Assembly (NCBI RefSeq): GCF_003054325.1
Contig: NZ_QBKU01000001.1
Span: 124,001 to 188,000 of the forward strand
Source: Sulfitobacter mediterraneus
Lineage (GTDB): Bacteria > Pseudomonadota > Alphaproteobacteria > Rhodobacterales > Rhodobacteraceae
DNA: 64,000 bases
Reading direction: 5' to 3'
Shown: positions 1-8,311 of the stretch, in pieces
Position numbering within the stretch: position 1 is the first letter of the stretch
Layout: every line of letters starts with the position of its first letter
Notes under the pieces: generated by a model
Told to the model about the DNA's origin: nothing
Databases searched by the model: none
Seen by the model: only the letters and a program-made list of their open reading frames with translations
Translations under genes and position numbers: made by a program

Positions 1-1
1 T

Positions 2-1606
2 GACAACGGCGATGTCTTGCAAGGTGGTGCATTGGGCGCTTTCCTCGCGGCGCAGCCTGTCACGGACAAACATCCACTGGTCCAAGCCCTGAACACCATC
101 GGCTACGATGCCATCGGGGTTGGCAATCACGATCTGGATTTTGGCCTGCCCTATCTCAATGCAATTGCTGATCATCTGGAAATGCCAATGATCGCCAGCA
201 ATCTGCGAGGATCGGCGGCATCGACCATTCAACGCAGTGCAATCATAAATGTGACCGCGCCCTCATGCGGGTCAAATCCTGCCGTTCCACTTAAGGTAGG
301 CGCAATCTCTATCTTGCCGCGCGGCACGGATCAATGGAACGCCAATGTCCTGTCAGGACATGCGACGGTACAAGATTATCACAAGATCATCCACCGCGCG
401 GTCCCTGCCCTGCGCAGCGCCGGTGCAGATGTGATTGTCCTATTGGCGCACCTGGGTAGTGCCGAATTTCACTCCGAAACTGGGGCAAACCTTGCCATTG
501 CCTCGATTCCCGGAATCGATGCTGTGGTTTTGGGCCATACCCATGAAACATTCCCACCGTCACCAAGCGCATGCGACCAAAACAGCCCCGCAGGCCGGAT
601 CGGCGGGCGCCCAGCGATCATGCCCGGGCATCACGGATCACATCTGGGGGTGCTGGACATCACGCTGCAATCAGGCACCGATCATCGTTGGCGCGTCTGC
701 GCCCATCAAGCCGAATTGCGGGAGAACAAATCAGCGCCCTGCAAGAACCTGTTGTCCGCCTCAGCGCAGATGCATGGCTTGGTCCGGCGCCATCAGGAAG
801 AGCCGATTGGGCAGCTAGATCACCGGGTACACAACTACTTTTCCTTTGCCGCGCCCACGCAGACCTGCGCCTTGCTTGCCAAGGCCAAACGGGCCGCCAT
901 CACGGATCAGTTGCGCGGCAGCGCAAATGCTGAATTGCCCTTGGTTGTTGCCGTTTCGGCCCAAACCGCTGGCGGGCGCAACGGCGCCGAAAACTTTGTG
1001 GATATTGCGCCCGGCCCATTTCTCCGGCGCGATCTGACCGCGCTTTGCCCACATGACAATGAGATCTGGGCGCTGCGTGCGACAGGCCGCGATATTCGCG
1101 GGTGGCTTGAACACGCAGCAACGGTGTTTCGGACCTTGCAACCGGACAAGCCGGATCAGATGTTGCTGCATCCCGGCACCGCCCCCTTTCATTTTCTCAC
1201 AATGTTCGGCCTGCACTACGCGATTGATCCGGCAAAGCCTGTCGGCAATCGGATCAGCAAGCTGCGCTGTGATCACGGCCCTTTGCTGGCATCGGATGCT
1301 GTTGTTCTGGTCACAGACCAGTTCCGTGCGGGCGGCGGCGGTGGATACCCTGCTTTTGATGCGCAAAGCGTGCTTGTCCGCCATGACGTGTCACTACATA
1401 GCGCCGTGGAAAACATGACCAGCCATGATGGTCTCGCACGTGATCCGTGGAAACGCCCTTGGGCGTTAAAAACATCAGTCCCTGCAAAGGCGATTTTGCA
1501 AACCGCGCCACGGGCAAAACCATACCTGCATGAGATCGCGCATCTGAACCCGACGGAATGCGGCATATCGGAAGAGGGCTTTTTGCAAATACGCCTGTCG
1601 CTCTGA
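2..1606 (+). CDS. cpdB: 2',3'-cyclic-nucleotide 2'-phosphodiesterase / 3'-nucleotidase, 5'-truncated by window edge
   Basis: Periplasmic-type metallophosphoesterase that releases phosphate from 2',3'-cyclic nucleotides and 3'-nucleotides. The frame is already open at base 2 and reads DNGDVLQG, a metal-binding block of the family. GNHDLDFG, LLAHLG and LGHTH follow and complete the calcineurin-like metal site. The C-terminal half is the 5'-nucleotidase domain, with GRNG and the RAGGGGG loop near its end. About 534 residues are visible, so the signal peptide and first metal ligands lie to the left of the window. A UshA-type 5'-nucleotidase is the alternative; the DNGD and glycine-loop spellings look more like CpdB. 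The stop is followed within 40 bases by the SRP RNA gene on the same strand. Confidence 0.85.
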   Translation, partial: DNGDVLQGGALGAFLAAQPVTDKHPLVQALNTIGYDAIGVGNHDLDFGLPYLNAIADHLEMPMIASNLRGSAASTIQRSAIINVTAPSCGSNPAVPLKVGAISILPRGTDQWNANVLSGHATVQDYHKIIHRAVPALRSAGADVIVLLAHLGSAEFHSETGANLAIASIPGIDAVVLGHTHETFPPSPSACDQNSPAGRIGGRPAIMPGHHGSHLGVLDITLQSGTDHRWRVCAHQAELRENKSAPCKNLLSASAQMHGLVRRHQEEPIGQLDHRVHNYFSFAAPTQTCALLAKAKRAAITDQLRGSANAELPLVVAVSAQTAGGRNGAENFVDIAPGPFLRRDLTALCPHDNEIWALRATGRDIRGWLEHAATVFRTLQPDKPDQMLLHPGTAPFHFLTMFGLHYAIDPAKPVGNRISKLRCDHGPLLASDAVVLVTDQFRAGGGGGYPAFDAQSVLVRHDVSLHSAVENMTSHDGLARDPWKRPWALKTSVPAKAILQTAPRAKPYLHEIAHLNPTECGISEEGFLQIRLSL

Positions 1607-1639
1607 CGCTTGCGCTTGCTGCGGCGGCGTCCTATATGG

Positions 1640-1739
1640 GCGTTGAGAGGTTGGTGCGGGCAGGCGCCTCGCCAACCCGGTCAGATCCGGAAGGAAGCAG
1701 CCGTAACGAGTCCCGCTTGGGTCGTTATCAATCTCTCAC
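1640..1739 (+). ncRNA. ffs: Signal recognition particle RNA, small bacterial (4.5S) type
   Basis: The stretch 1679-1702 carries the nearly invariant SRP RNA core (GGTCAG, then TCCGGAAGGAAGCAGCC) that forms the internal loop and GGAA tetraloop bound by Ffh. Flanking arms can pair: GTTGAGAG at 1642-1649 faces CTCTCACC at 1732-1739, and GGTTGG/GCGGG segments face CCCGC/CCAACC segments, giving one long hairpin of about 100 nt. The RNA works with Ffh to target nascent membrane and secreted proteins. The ends are estimated from the pairing. It sits upstream of dnaX-ybaB-recR, a neighbourhood I recall for alphaproteobacteria. Confidence 0.93.
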
Positions 1740-1774
1740 CAGATGCCCCGGCCCAATGGCCGTGCATCTACCGC

Positions 1775-2653
1775 TCATGCCAGAATTTGATCCCAAATCG
1801 CGCGATTCTTGCGCGAAACCGCGCTGAGGTGTCCGACGGCCTTGAGACCATGCGCCTCTGGCGTGATCACGGTCACATCCGCATCGGTTTTCCCGTAATC
1901 CCGGGCCAGCCGCTTCACACAATGCGGCGGCATCATAACGTCATCGTCAAAGGCGATGAATTTGACCTGCGTCTCTGGTTGGTCCCAATGGATCGCAGGC
2001 AAACTGCGCCCGGCCTCATCGCCAAAGGTGTTTTTTGACGTGCACCAGCGGCGCCACTGCCAATAGGCCGGTCCCGGCAAATCCGCCCCAATACCAAGCA
2101 GCTTGCCCGGAACGTAGCCAAACAACCCCGCCACCACCGGACCCAGACCGAACCAGAACATGAGCGCCTGTGCGCGGTAAGGCCACGGATGATCGGAGTG
2201 ACTGACATTGCCCGATGCAACACAGATCACCCGGTCAATGCCATCCGTGTCCTGCTGTAGCGGCAGCGTCATTGCCCCAAGAGAATGACCAATTGTCCAA
2301 AACGCCAGTTCGGGGAAATTCCGCCGCACATAGGCGCGGGCGGCTTGCTGATCCTGCAACCCCCAATCGGCCATCGAAGCGGTTGATCTGCGCACAGATC
2401 CGCGACCGGACCGGCCCATATCGCGATAATCATAGGTGAAAACAACAAACCCATGCTCTTGCGCGGCATATTCGGCAAAGGCCCGATAAAAGGTTTGCGG
2501 CACGCCCGTTGCGCCATTGATCACTATCGCCCCGTGTGCGGCACCTACGGGCAAGAAAAACTCACCAACCAGTTCCGCTCCATCCGTGGTTTTGAAGACT
2601 TCGGCCTTCTTGAGAGGGCCCCGCGAATGGGCATAGGTCGCGCCGTCTGCCAT
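1775..2653 (-). CDS. Alpha/beta hydrolase (serine esterase-like)
   Basis: A 292-residue alpha/beta-hydrolase of unknown substrate. Seen: an NGATG oxyanion-type turn after the first strand, YDYRDMGRSG (the common Y-RG-G turn), the nucleophile elbow GHSLG with Ser about 124, a likely acid in FDDDV, and a C-terminal histidine in PEAHG or VGH. The start at 2653 is chosen because GGAGAA precedes it; a longer frame to 2731 would run across the operator region. It is divergent from a TetR gene and the 88-base gap holds two copies of a TetR-type operator, so TetR probably represses it. Confidence 0.8.
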   Translation of the reverse strand: MADGATYAHSRGPLKKAEVFKTTDGAELVGEFFLPVGAAHGAIVINGATGVPQTFYRAFAEYAAQEHGFVVFTYDYRDMGRSGRGSVRRSTASMADWGLQDQQAARAYVRRNFPELAFWTIGHSLGAMTLPLQQDTDGIDRVICVASGNVSHSDHPWPYRAQALMFWFGLGPVVAGLFGYVPGKLLGIGADLPGPAYWQWRRWCTSKNTFGDEAGRSLPAIHWDQPETQVKFIAFDDDVMMPPHCVKRLARDYGKTDADVTVITPEAHGLKAVGHLSAVSRKNRAIWDQILA

Positions 2654-2677
2654 GCTGTTTCTCCACAAAATAACCGC

Positions 2678-2722
2678 TAGACCAATCGGTCCAATTGATT
2701 CCATCTGGACCAATCGGTCTAG
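2678..2722. promoter_or_regulatory. Tandem TetR-type operators between divergent genes
   Basis: Two near-palindromic copies of GACCAATCGGTC lie at 2680-2691 and 2709-2720, each flanked by TAG, CTAG or CCA bases, with 29 bp between starts (almost three helical turns). This is the kind of site used by YxaF/LmrA-class TetR repressors. They sit between the hydrolase start (2653) and the tetR start (2741), so one protein could control both promoters. Confidence 0.75.
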
Positions 2723-2740
2723 TTCTGTCAAGAAAGAAAA

Positions 2741-3295
2741 ATGAACAAGCGCGTCCTCTCAACCAAGGATCGATTGATCCGCTCTGCCGCCAATCTGTTT
2801 CGGGTGCGTGGCTACCACGGCGTCGGGCTGAACGATCTCCTGGCCCATGCCAATGCGCCCAAGGGATCGCTTTATCATCATTTTCCCGATGGAAAACCGG
2901 ACCTTGCAAAAGCTGCCGCGGTTTGGGCCTCCGATGGAATGCTGCGGCTGATCGCGGTGAGTTTTGAGGAGGCAAAAACATTTGAGGACGGCATGACAAC
3001 GCTGTGCCACAAATTGGCGAAACTTTTTGACCTCGCAGGCAGATGGGATGGTTGTCCGATCTCATCCACCCTGTTCGAAGGGCCCGACAACGAAGATTTT
3101 CGCGCCTGTGCAGAGCAGTTGTTCAATGGCTGGATCGCCGAGGGTGCAGAAGCCGCCGAACGTTTGGGCGATGCGCCGGACGAGGCCCGCCGCAAATCCG
3201 AACGCATGTTCATCATGGTGCAGGGCGGCTGGACGCTGGCCCGCGCCCGCCGGTCCTCTGATGTTCTGCGCGAATTGCCGAGGTTATTGACCTAG
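2741..3295 (+). CDS. TetR/AcrR family transcriptional regulator (YxaF/LmrA-like)
   Basis: A 184-residue repressor-type protein. Residues 10-55 form the TetR helix-turn-helix: IRSAANLFRVRGYHGVGLND then APKGSLYHHFPDGK, where KGSLYHHF is the recognition helix signature of the LmrA/YxaF group. The rest is an all-helical ligand and dimer domain; the WDGCPISST segment is typical of that C-terminal family. The ATG lies just after an A-rich stretch (AAGAAAGAAAA) rather than a classic ribosome site. It is divergent from the hydrolase gene, its probable target, and likely regulates itself through 2678-2722. Confidence 0.88.
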   Translation: MNKRVLSTKDRLIRSAANLFRVRGYHGVGLNDLLAHANAPKGSLYHHFPDGKPDLAKAAAVWASDGMLRLIAVSFEEAKTFEDGMTTLCHKLAKLFDLAGRWDGCPISSTLFEGPDNEDFRACAEQLFNGWIAEGAEAAERLGDAPDEARRKSERMFIMVQGGWTLARARRSSDVLRELPRLLT

Positions 3296-3305
3296 GTTCA
3301 GGCCC

Positions 3306-4157
3306 CTAAAGCCGTGCGGCAGCAAAGGTATCACATTGCCCGACATCGCCACTTTCATAACCCCGCGCAAACCAACGCGCCCTCTGTTCTGATGTGCCAT
3401 GGGTAAAGGTATGCGGCTGCGGCACGCGCCCGGCCTGACGTTGCAAATGATCATCGCCGATCTTGCGCGCGGCATTCAGCGCCTCTTGCAAATCGCCCTT
3501 TTCCATCAACCCCTGCACATTGGTGGCCCAAATACCCGAGAGACAATCGGCCATCAGCTCTAGCCGAACAGTCAGGGCGTTGGCCTCGACCTTGCTGGCT
3601 TGCTGCCGCGCTGCGTTGACCTTGGGCAGAATGCCTAGTTCGTTCTGCACATGATGCGCGACCTCATGGGCAATCACATAGGCCGCCGCAAAATCACCCC
3701 CCGCGCCCATCCGCTGATCCAGCATCGCAAAAAAGCTGGTATCGAGGTAGGCCTTGCGGTCCGCCGGGCAATAAAACGGCCCCGTGGCACCCGATGCACC
3801 GTCGCACGGGCTTTGCGTGACGCCAGAGAAAACAACCAGTTTGGGTGGTTGGTATTGGCGGTTGAGCTGCTGTGCAAAAATATTGGTCCAGACATCTTCG
3901 GTGGTGGCCAGAACCTGCGCTGAAAACTGGGTTGCGCGGCTGTCGGCCTCAGACACCGGCGCAGACTGCTGGGTCTGAACAGGGCCGCCCCCCTGCAACA
4001 GCGGGCTGACATCAATGCCGGTGAAATACCCGATTGCCAACACCGCAATCACGCCCACAAGGCCCAGCCCGCCAGCGCGGCCACCGCGTCCACGACCGCC
4101 ACGACCACCCCCGCGCACTTCAACATTCTTGCTGCGCCGAATACCTCTTAACCGCAT
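3306..4157 (-). CDS. Neutral zinc metallopeptidase, YpfJ/KPN_02809 family
   Basis: A 283-residue membrane-anchored protein of the YpfJ family, predicted zinc peptidase with no well-defined substrate. The N-terminus MRLRGIRRSKNVEVRGGG, a glycine/arginine-rich stretch, and one transmembrane segment at about 30-47 match the family. The metal motif HEVAHH is at about 164-169 in the context YVIAHEVAHHVQNELG. The C-terminus has the conserved GTSEQRARWFARGYESGD block. The start at 4157 was chosen for the AAGGGG ribosome site and the family N-terminus. It ends convergently 10 bases from the tetR stop and is divergent from the DUF202 gene. Confidence 0.88.
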   Translation of the reverse strand: MRLRGIRRSKNVEVRGGGRGGRGRGGRAGGLGLVGVIAVLAIGYFTGIDVSPLLQGGGPVQTQQSAPVSEADSRATQFSAQVLATTEDVWTNIFAQQLNRQYQPPKLVVFSGVTQSPCDGASGATGPFYCPADRKAYLDTSFFAMLDQRMGAGGDFAAAYVIAHEVAHHVQNELGILPKVNAARQQASKVEANALTVRLELMADCLSGIWATNVQGLMEKGDLQEALNAARKIGDDHLQRQAGRVPQPHTFTHGTSEQRARWFARGYESGDVGQCDTFAAARL

Positions 4158-4220
4158 CACACCACCCCTTTTTGCAACGGCACTATTGTCAGCCGAACGC
4201 ATCAGCCACACAATAGTTCA

Positions 4221-4583
4221 ATGAACGATAGCAATGAAATGGCAAAAGACCGGACGGATTGGGCCGAAGACCGCACCATTCTGGCCAATGAGCGCACCTT
4301 TGCAGGATGGATGCGCACAGGCATGGCATCCTTGGCCATCGCGGTGGGCCTCAAGGCGGTGTTTGGCGCATTTGATCCCACATGGCTGGCCAAGGCCGTT
4401 GCGTCGGTGTTTGTCCTGATTGCGATCTACATTTTCTGGGCCGCCCAACAGCAAAGCCGCCGCACCCTTGACCGGCTCAGCGAACATCAGGCGGCCTCGC
4501 AACCCCATAGCCGGATGCGCAACCTTGCCATTGCCTTCATTGGCGGGTCGATTGCGACGGGCGCGATCCTCTGGACATTGTGA
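4221..4583 (+). CDS. DUF202 / YidH-family inner-membrane protein
   Basis: A 120-residue membrane protein. It has the DUF202 hallmark near the start, DRTILANERTFAGWMRTG at about 17-34, where the invariant NERTF-A-RT core sits just ahead of the first helix. Three hydrophobic segments follow, at about 36-52, 58-74 and 100-118. Molecular function of the family is not settled. It stands 68 bases before dnaX on the same strand and may share its transcript. Confidence 0.85.
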   Translation: MNDSNEMAKDRTDWAEDRTILANERTFAGWMRTGMASLAIAVGLKAVFGAFDPTWLAKAVASVFVLIAIYIFWAAQQQSRRTLDRLSEHQAASQPHSRMRNLAIAFIGGSIATGAILWTL

Positions 4584-4650
4584 GGGTGGTGGACGCCGCG
4601 CGGCGGAACGCCTAGTTTGACACCCTGACCGAATCCGCCGCAGGAACACC

Positions 4651-6396
4651 ATGACCGCACCTACAGCCTACCGCGTGCTGGCCCGCAAATACCGGCCCGA
4701 AACCTTTGTTGATCTGGTCGGCCAGGACGCGATGGTGCGCACCCTAAAGAACGCCTTCGAGGCGGACCGTATCGCCCAAGCCTTTGTAATGACAGGCATT
4801 CGTGGCACCGGCAAAACCACCACCGCGCGGATCATCGCCAAGGGCATGAACTGTATCGGCCCTGATGGCACCGGCGGCCCCACCACCGAACCCTGCGGCG
4901 TATGCGAACATTGCACCGCCATCATGGAAGGCCGGCACGTTGACGTGATGGAAATGGATGCCGCCTCTAACACCGGTGTGGCCAACATTCGTGAAATCAT
5001 CGATTCCGTGCATTACCGCGCCGCATCGGCCCGCTACAAAGTTTACATCATCGACGAAGTGCACATGCTGTCCACAGGCGCGTTCAACGCCCTGCTCAAG
5101 ACGCTGGAAGAGCCGCCCGAGCACGTCAAATTCATCTTTGCCACCACCGAAATTCGCAAAGTGCCGGTCACGGTGCTGTCGCGTTGTCAGCGGTTTGATC
5201 TGCGCCGGATCGAACCCGAAGAGATGATCGCGATGCTGCGCCGGATTGCAACGGGCGAAGACGCCGAGATCGCAGATGACGCGCTGGCGCTGATCACCCG
5301 CGCCGCCGAAGGGTCGGCCCGCGATGCAACCTCCCTGCTGGATCAGGCTATCAGCCATGGCGCGGGCGAAACCACCGCCGATCAGGTGCGTGCAATGCTG
5401 GGTTTGGCTGACCGCGGGCGGGTGCTCGACCTGTTTGACATGGTCCTGCGCGGCGATGCCGCCGCCGCCCTCACCGAACTCAGCGGTCAATATGCCGATG
5501 GCGCCGACCCGATGGCGGTGCTGCGCGATCTGGCCGAGATCACCCATTGGATTTCGGTGGTGAAAATCACCCCCGAAGCCGCCGAAGACCCAACCGTATC
5601 CCCCGAGGAACGCAATCGCGGCACCCAGATGGCGGAGGCGCTGCCGATGCGCGTGCTGACGCGGCTGTGGCAAATGTTGCTCAAGGCGTTGGATGAGGTC
5701 GCGGCGGCCCCCAACGCGATGATGGCGGCAGAAATGGCGATCATCCGGCTGACCCATGTCGCCGACCTGCCCTCCCCCGAGGAACTGGTACGCAAGCTGC
5801 AAAACACCACGCCGCCCCCCGCCCCATCTGGTGGCGGACATGGCGGCGGCATGGCCCCCTCAGGCGGTGCGCCCATGGCCCAATCAGGCCGGACCGCGCC
5901 AAGCGGTGGTGGCGGCGGCAATCCCGTTACAGCCTTGGCAACGGATGCCGACACGGCATTGGCGCGTTTTCCCACCTTTCACCATGTTGTCGAACTGATC
6001 CGCACCAACCGCGATGTAAAACTGCTGGTCGAGGTGGAAACCTCGCTGCGGCTGGTGGCCTACCAACCCGGACGTATCGAATTTACCCCCACGGACAACG
6101 CCCCGCGCGATCTGGCACAGCGTCTCGGCGCAAAGCTGCAACAATGGACAGGCAACCGCTGGGCTGTGACTGTGGTGAACGACGGCGACAGCGAGACCAT
6201 CGCCGAAGTTCGAGACGCCAAAGACCTTGCCCTGCGCCAAGAAGCCGAAGATCACCCCCTGATGCAGGCCGTTCTGGCACAGTTTCCCAAGGCAAAGATC
6301 ACCGCGATCCGCACCCCCGAAGACATCGCAGCCGCCGCCGTTCAGGAGGCATTGCCGGAAGTCGAAGACGAATGGGATCCCTTCGAGGAAGAATGA
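4651..6396 (+). CDS. dnaX: DNA polymerase III subunits gamma and tau
   Basis: Clamp-loader motor of the replicative polymerase. The 581-residue protein starts YRVLARKYRPETF. It carries Walker A GIRGTGKTTTAR (about 49-60), the zinc module with CIGPD and CGVCEHC, Walker B/DEVHMLS, and the SRCQRFDLRR sensor region. A proline/glycine-rich linker at about 385-425 separates the ATPase and collar domains from the tau-type C-terminal domain that contacts the polymerase and helicase. It is shorter than E. coli tau (643). I see no obvious slippery A-run, so no claim is made about a frameshifted gamma product. ybaB and recR follow after one reversed gene. Confidence 0.97.
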   Translation: MTAPTAYRVLARKYRPETFVDLVGQDAMVRTLKNAFEADRIAQAFVMTGIRGTGKTTTARIIAKGMNCIGPDGTGGPTTEPCGVCEHCTAIMEGRHVDVMEMDAASNTGVANIREIIDSVHYRAASARYKVYIIDEVHMLSTGAFNALLKTLEEPPEHVKFIFATTEIRKVPVTVLSRCQRFDLRRIEPEEMIAMLRRIATGEDAEIADDALALITRAAEGSARDATSLLDQAISHGAGETTADQVRAMLGLADRGRVLDLFDMVLRGDAAAALTELSGQYADGADPMAVLRDLAEITHWISVVKITPEAAEDPTVSPEERNRGTQMAEALPMRVLTRLWQMLLKALDEVAAAPNAMMAAEMAIIRLTHVADLPSPEELVRKLQNTTPPPAPSGGGHGGGMAPSGGAPMAQSGRTAPSGGGGGNPVTALATDADTALARFPTFHHVVELIRTNRDVKLLVEVETSLRLVAYQPGRIEFTPTDNAPRDLAQRLGAKLQQWTGNRWAVTVVNDGDSETIAEVRDAKDLALRQEAEDHPLMQAVLAQFPKAKITAIRTPEDIAAAAVQEALPEVEDEWDPFEEE

Positions 6397-6402
6397 TGGG
6401 CC

Positions 6403-7008
6403 TTAGCTATTTGGCCAGGCATCTGGGTCGATGTGACCAAGAACGGCAAATCCACCTGACCCGTTAGGCTTAAGCACATAGGCCACGCCCTGCGGTTCGG
6501 GATAGATGCCTGTCACGGCTTCGAACGGATCGTCATGGCCCACAATCACGCGGTTGCCGGCGGCCTTTGGCAATGGCGCAGTGATCAAAGGGGCAACACG
6601 GTCCCGCATCGCGGACACCTGTGCATCGGTATAGGCCTCTGACGGCTCAAAGTTCAGCGCAGACTCTTTGCGATATCCGCCAAACGCCAGATCGGCGGTT
6701 TGCCAAGCACGGCAATATTCGCTGCTGATCACTTCGCTCACTGGGATATGCAGAGCCTGCACCGCCTTCCCAATGTCTCTGGCCTGCGCCCACCCCAATT
6801 CGCTTAAGACCCGCTGCGTGGCACAATTGGCCGGATCGGCAGTGACCTGATCTGCATAATCATTTTCGGTTGATGTATGGCGCAAATAGATCACATGCCC
6901 GCCCGATTGCAGCGCCTCAATCAACGCGTCGCTCGGCAATTCATCCGCCGCAACTGGTGCAGCAAACAATCCGCAAATGCCCAACAATCCTGATGTCAGT
7001 GATTTCAT
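6403..7008 (-). CDS. Secreted histidine phosphatase family protein
   Basis: A 201-residue exported protein with a signal peptide (about 1-21, ending APVAADE). It has the phosphoglycerate-mutase-like fold: the catalytic histidine lies in YLRHTSTEND (about 41-50), using the RHT rather than the RHG spelling, and the second histidine is in VIVGHDDPF. The SSEYCRAWQTA block supplies the conserved arginine. Substrate unknown. The gene is on the opposite strand, wedged between dnaX and ybaB, and its stop lies only 6 bases from the dnaX stop. The 5' side is AT-rich (7010-7100), consistent with its own promoter. Confidence 0.85.
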   Translation of the reverse strand: MKSLTSGLLGICGLFAAPVAADELPSDALIEALQSGGHVIYLRHTSTENDYADQVTADPANCATQRVLSELGWAQARDIGKAVQALHIPVSEVISSEYCRAWQTADLAFGGYRKESALNFEPSEAYTDAQVSAMRDRVAPLITAPLPKAAGNRVIVGHDDPFEAVTGIYPEPQGVAYVLKPNGSGGFAVLGHIDPDAWPNS

Positions 7009-7177
7009 CTTAACTCTCCTAGCAAAATCAACATGGCGGATATGAATTTACCTTAGTATTTTTGTCAACATTGTATCTGACTATTTTACTAAGTTAAATT
7101 CGATGCACATCCCCCGCTTGAGCACGCACCGCCATGCGCGTAACAAGATAGAAACTGATATTCTCAAGGAGACTGAA

Positions 7178-7522
7178 ATGCTCAAAGGACTTGGCGCACT
7201 TGGCGATATGGCCGGGATGATGAAAAAGGCGCAAGAAATGCAGGGCAAAATGGCCCAACTGCAAGACGACATGCACAACATCATGGTCACTGGCGAAAGT
7301 GGTGCCGGGCTGGTCAAGGCGGTCTGCTCTGCCAAGGGCGAGCTGAAATCGCTCGATATTGATCCGTCGATCTTTAACGGCGACGAAAAAGAGGTGGTCG
7401 AAGACCTGATCCTCGCGGCCATCAAAGACGCCCAGGCCAAAGCCTCTGACAAGGCGCAGGCCGAAATGGCCAAACTGACCGAAGGCATGGGCCTCCCCGC
7501 CGATATGAAGCTGCCGTTCTGA
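7178..7522 (+). CDS. ybaB: YbaB/EbfC family nucleoid-associated protein
   Basis: A small (114 residue) DNA-binding nucleoid protein. It starts MLKGLGALGDMAGMMKKAQEMQGKM, a methionine-rich coiled helix typical of the family, followed by the dimer strand VKAVCSAKGELKSLDIDPS and a second helix. The start at 7178 is fixed by the AAGGAG at 7166-7171; a longer in-frame extension to 7103 lacks support. It is followed 67 bases on by recR, the usual dnaX-ybaB-recR order. Confidence 0.93.
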   Translation: MLKGLGALGDMAGMMKKAQEMQGKMAQLQDDMHNIMVTGESGAGLVKAVCSAKGELKSLDIDPSIFNGDEKEVVEDLILAAIKDAQAKASDKAQAEMAKLTEGMGLPADMKLPF

Positions 7523-7538
7523 TCCAGTGCCCTCGCTG

Positions 7539-7574
7539 CTTCATTTGGCAAAATGAACTCAACCCCTCCCGCGC
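7539..7574 (-). repeat. Short intergenic element (GGCCAAATGAAG family), degenerate copy
   Basis: Between ybaB and recR. Read on the minus strand it begins with a G-rich half (GCGGGAGGGG) and ends TTTTGCCAAATGAAG. It matches the pattern of elements at 40607-40644 and 43001-43027. Confidence 0.5.
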
Positions 7575-7589
7575 AACAGGTGCCTCCCT

Positions 7590-8183
7590 TTGAGCTCAAC
7601 CCGCGACATCGACAACCTGATCGAGATGATGGCCAAGCTGCCAGGGCTTGGGCCGCGCTCGGCGCGGCGGGCGGTGCTGCATCTGATCCGCAAACGGGCG
7701 CTGCTGCTGACACCCCTGTCGGACCTGATGCAAACCGTCGCGGCCACCGCACGGGAGTGTTTGAATTGCGGTAATGTCGGCACCGAAGATGTCTGCGACA
7801 TCTGCACCTCGGAAAAACGCGCCAATGGTGAGCTTTGTGTGGTTGAAGACGTGGCCGACCTTTGGGCGATGGAACGGTCGGGCGTGTTCAAGGGGCGCTA
7901 TCATGTGCTGGGCGGCACGCTGTCTGCGCTGGATGCCATCGGCCCGCAAGAATTGCGCATTCCCCGCCTCATTGACCGCGTCGCGACCGAAGCGATCAGC
8001 GAAGTGATCCTCGCCCTCAATGCCACAATCGACGGCCAGACCACCGCCCATTACATCGCTGATCAACTTGACGGGCAAGTCACTCTGACCTCATTGGCGC
8101 AGGGCGTACCTATCGGCGGAGAACTGGATTACCTCGATGATGGGACCATCACGGCCGCTATGCGCGCGCGCAAAAGCCTGTAA
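7590..8183 (+). CDS. recR: Recombination protein RecR
   Basis: A 197-residue recombination mediator that works with RecO/RecF to load RecA at gaps. It has the helix-hairpin-helix [18 protein letters not shown], the four-cysteine zinc finger [16 protein letters not shown] (about 57-72), and the Toprim segment [15 protein letters not shown]. The C-terminus ([21 protein letters not shown]) is complete. The best start is TTG at 7590, which places [19 protein letters not shown] at the N-terminus behind AACAGG; the next ATG would delete the start of the HhH region. Confidence 0.96.
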   Translation: MSSTRDIDNLIEMMAKLPGLGPRSARRAVLHLIRKRALLLTPLSDLMQTVAATARECLNCGNVGTEDVCDICTSEKRANGELCVVEDVADLWAMERSGVFKGRYHVLGGTLSALDAIGPQELRIPRLIDRVATEAISEVILALNATIDGQTTAHYIADQLDGQVTLTSLAQGVPIGGELDYLDDGTITAAMRARKSL

Positions 8184-8208
8184 CCAGATTTTTTCAAATA
8201 ATCTGCCC

Positions 8209-8229
8209 CGGAATTTTTGAAAAATTCCG
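8209..8229. repeat. Perfect 10-bp palindrome in recR downstream region
   Basis: CGGAATTTTT, one G, then AAAAATTCCG. A second, weaker hairpin (AGATT with AATCT) lies at 8187-8203. Together they may end or stabilise the recR transcript. The T-run lies inside the stem, so it is not a textbook terminator. Confidence 0.6.
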
Positions 8230-8254
8230 CCCGCCCCCAGCAAACACCATCTAA

Positions 8255-8293
8255 CAAAATTGGCCGCCTGCCCCTCCCAAGGCAGACGGCCAT
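8255..8293 (-). terminator. Rho-independent-like terminator of the ornithine decarboxylase gene
   Basis: On the minus strand GGCCGTCTGCC and GGCAGGCGGCC pair across an 8-base loop and are followed by AATTTTG. It lies 19 bases after the decarboxylase stop. Confidence 0.7.
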
Positions 8294-8311
8294 TCCGCGC
8301 GATATCAATTG

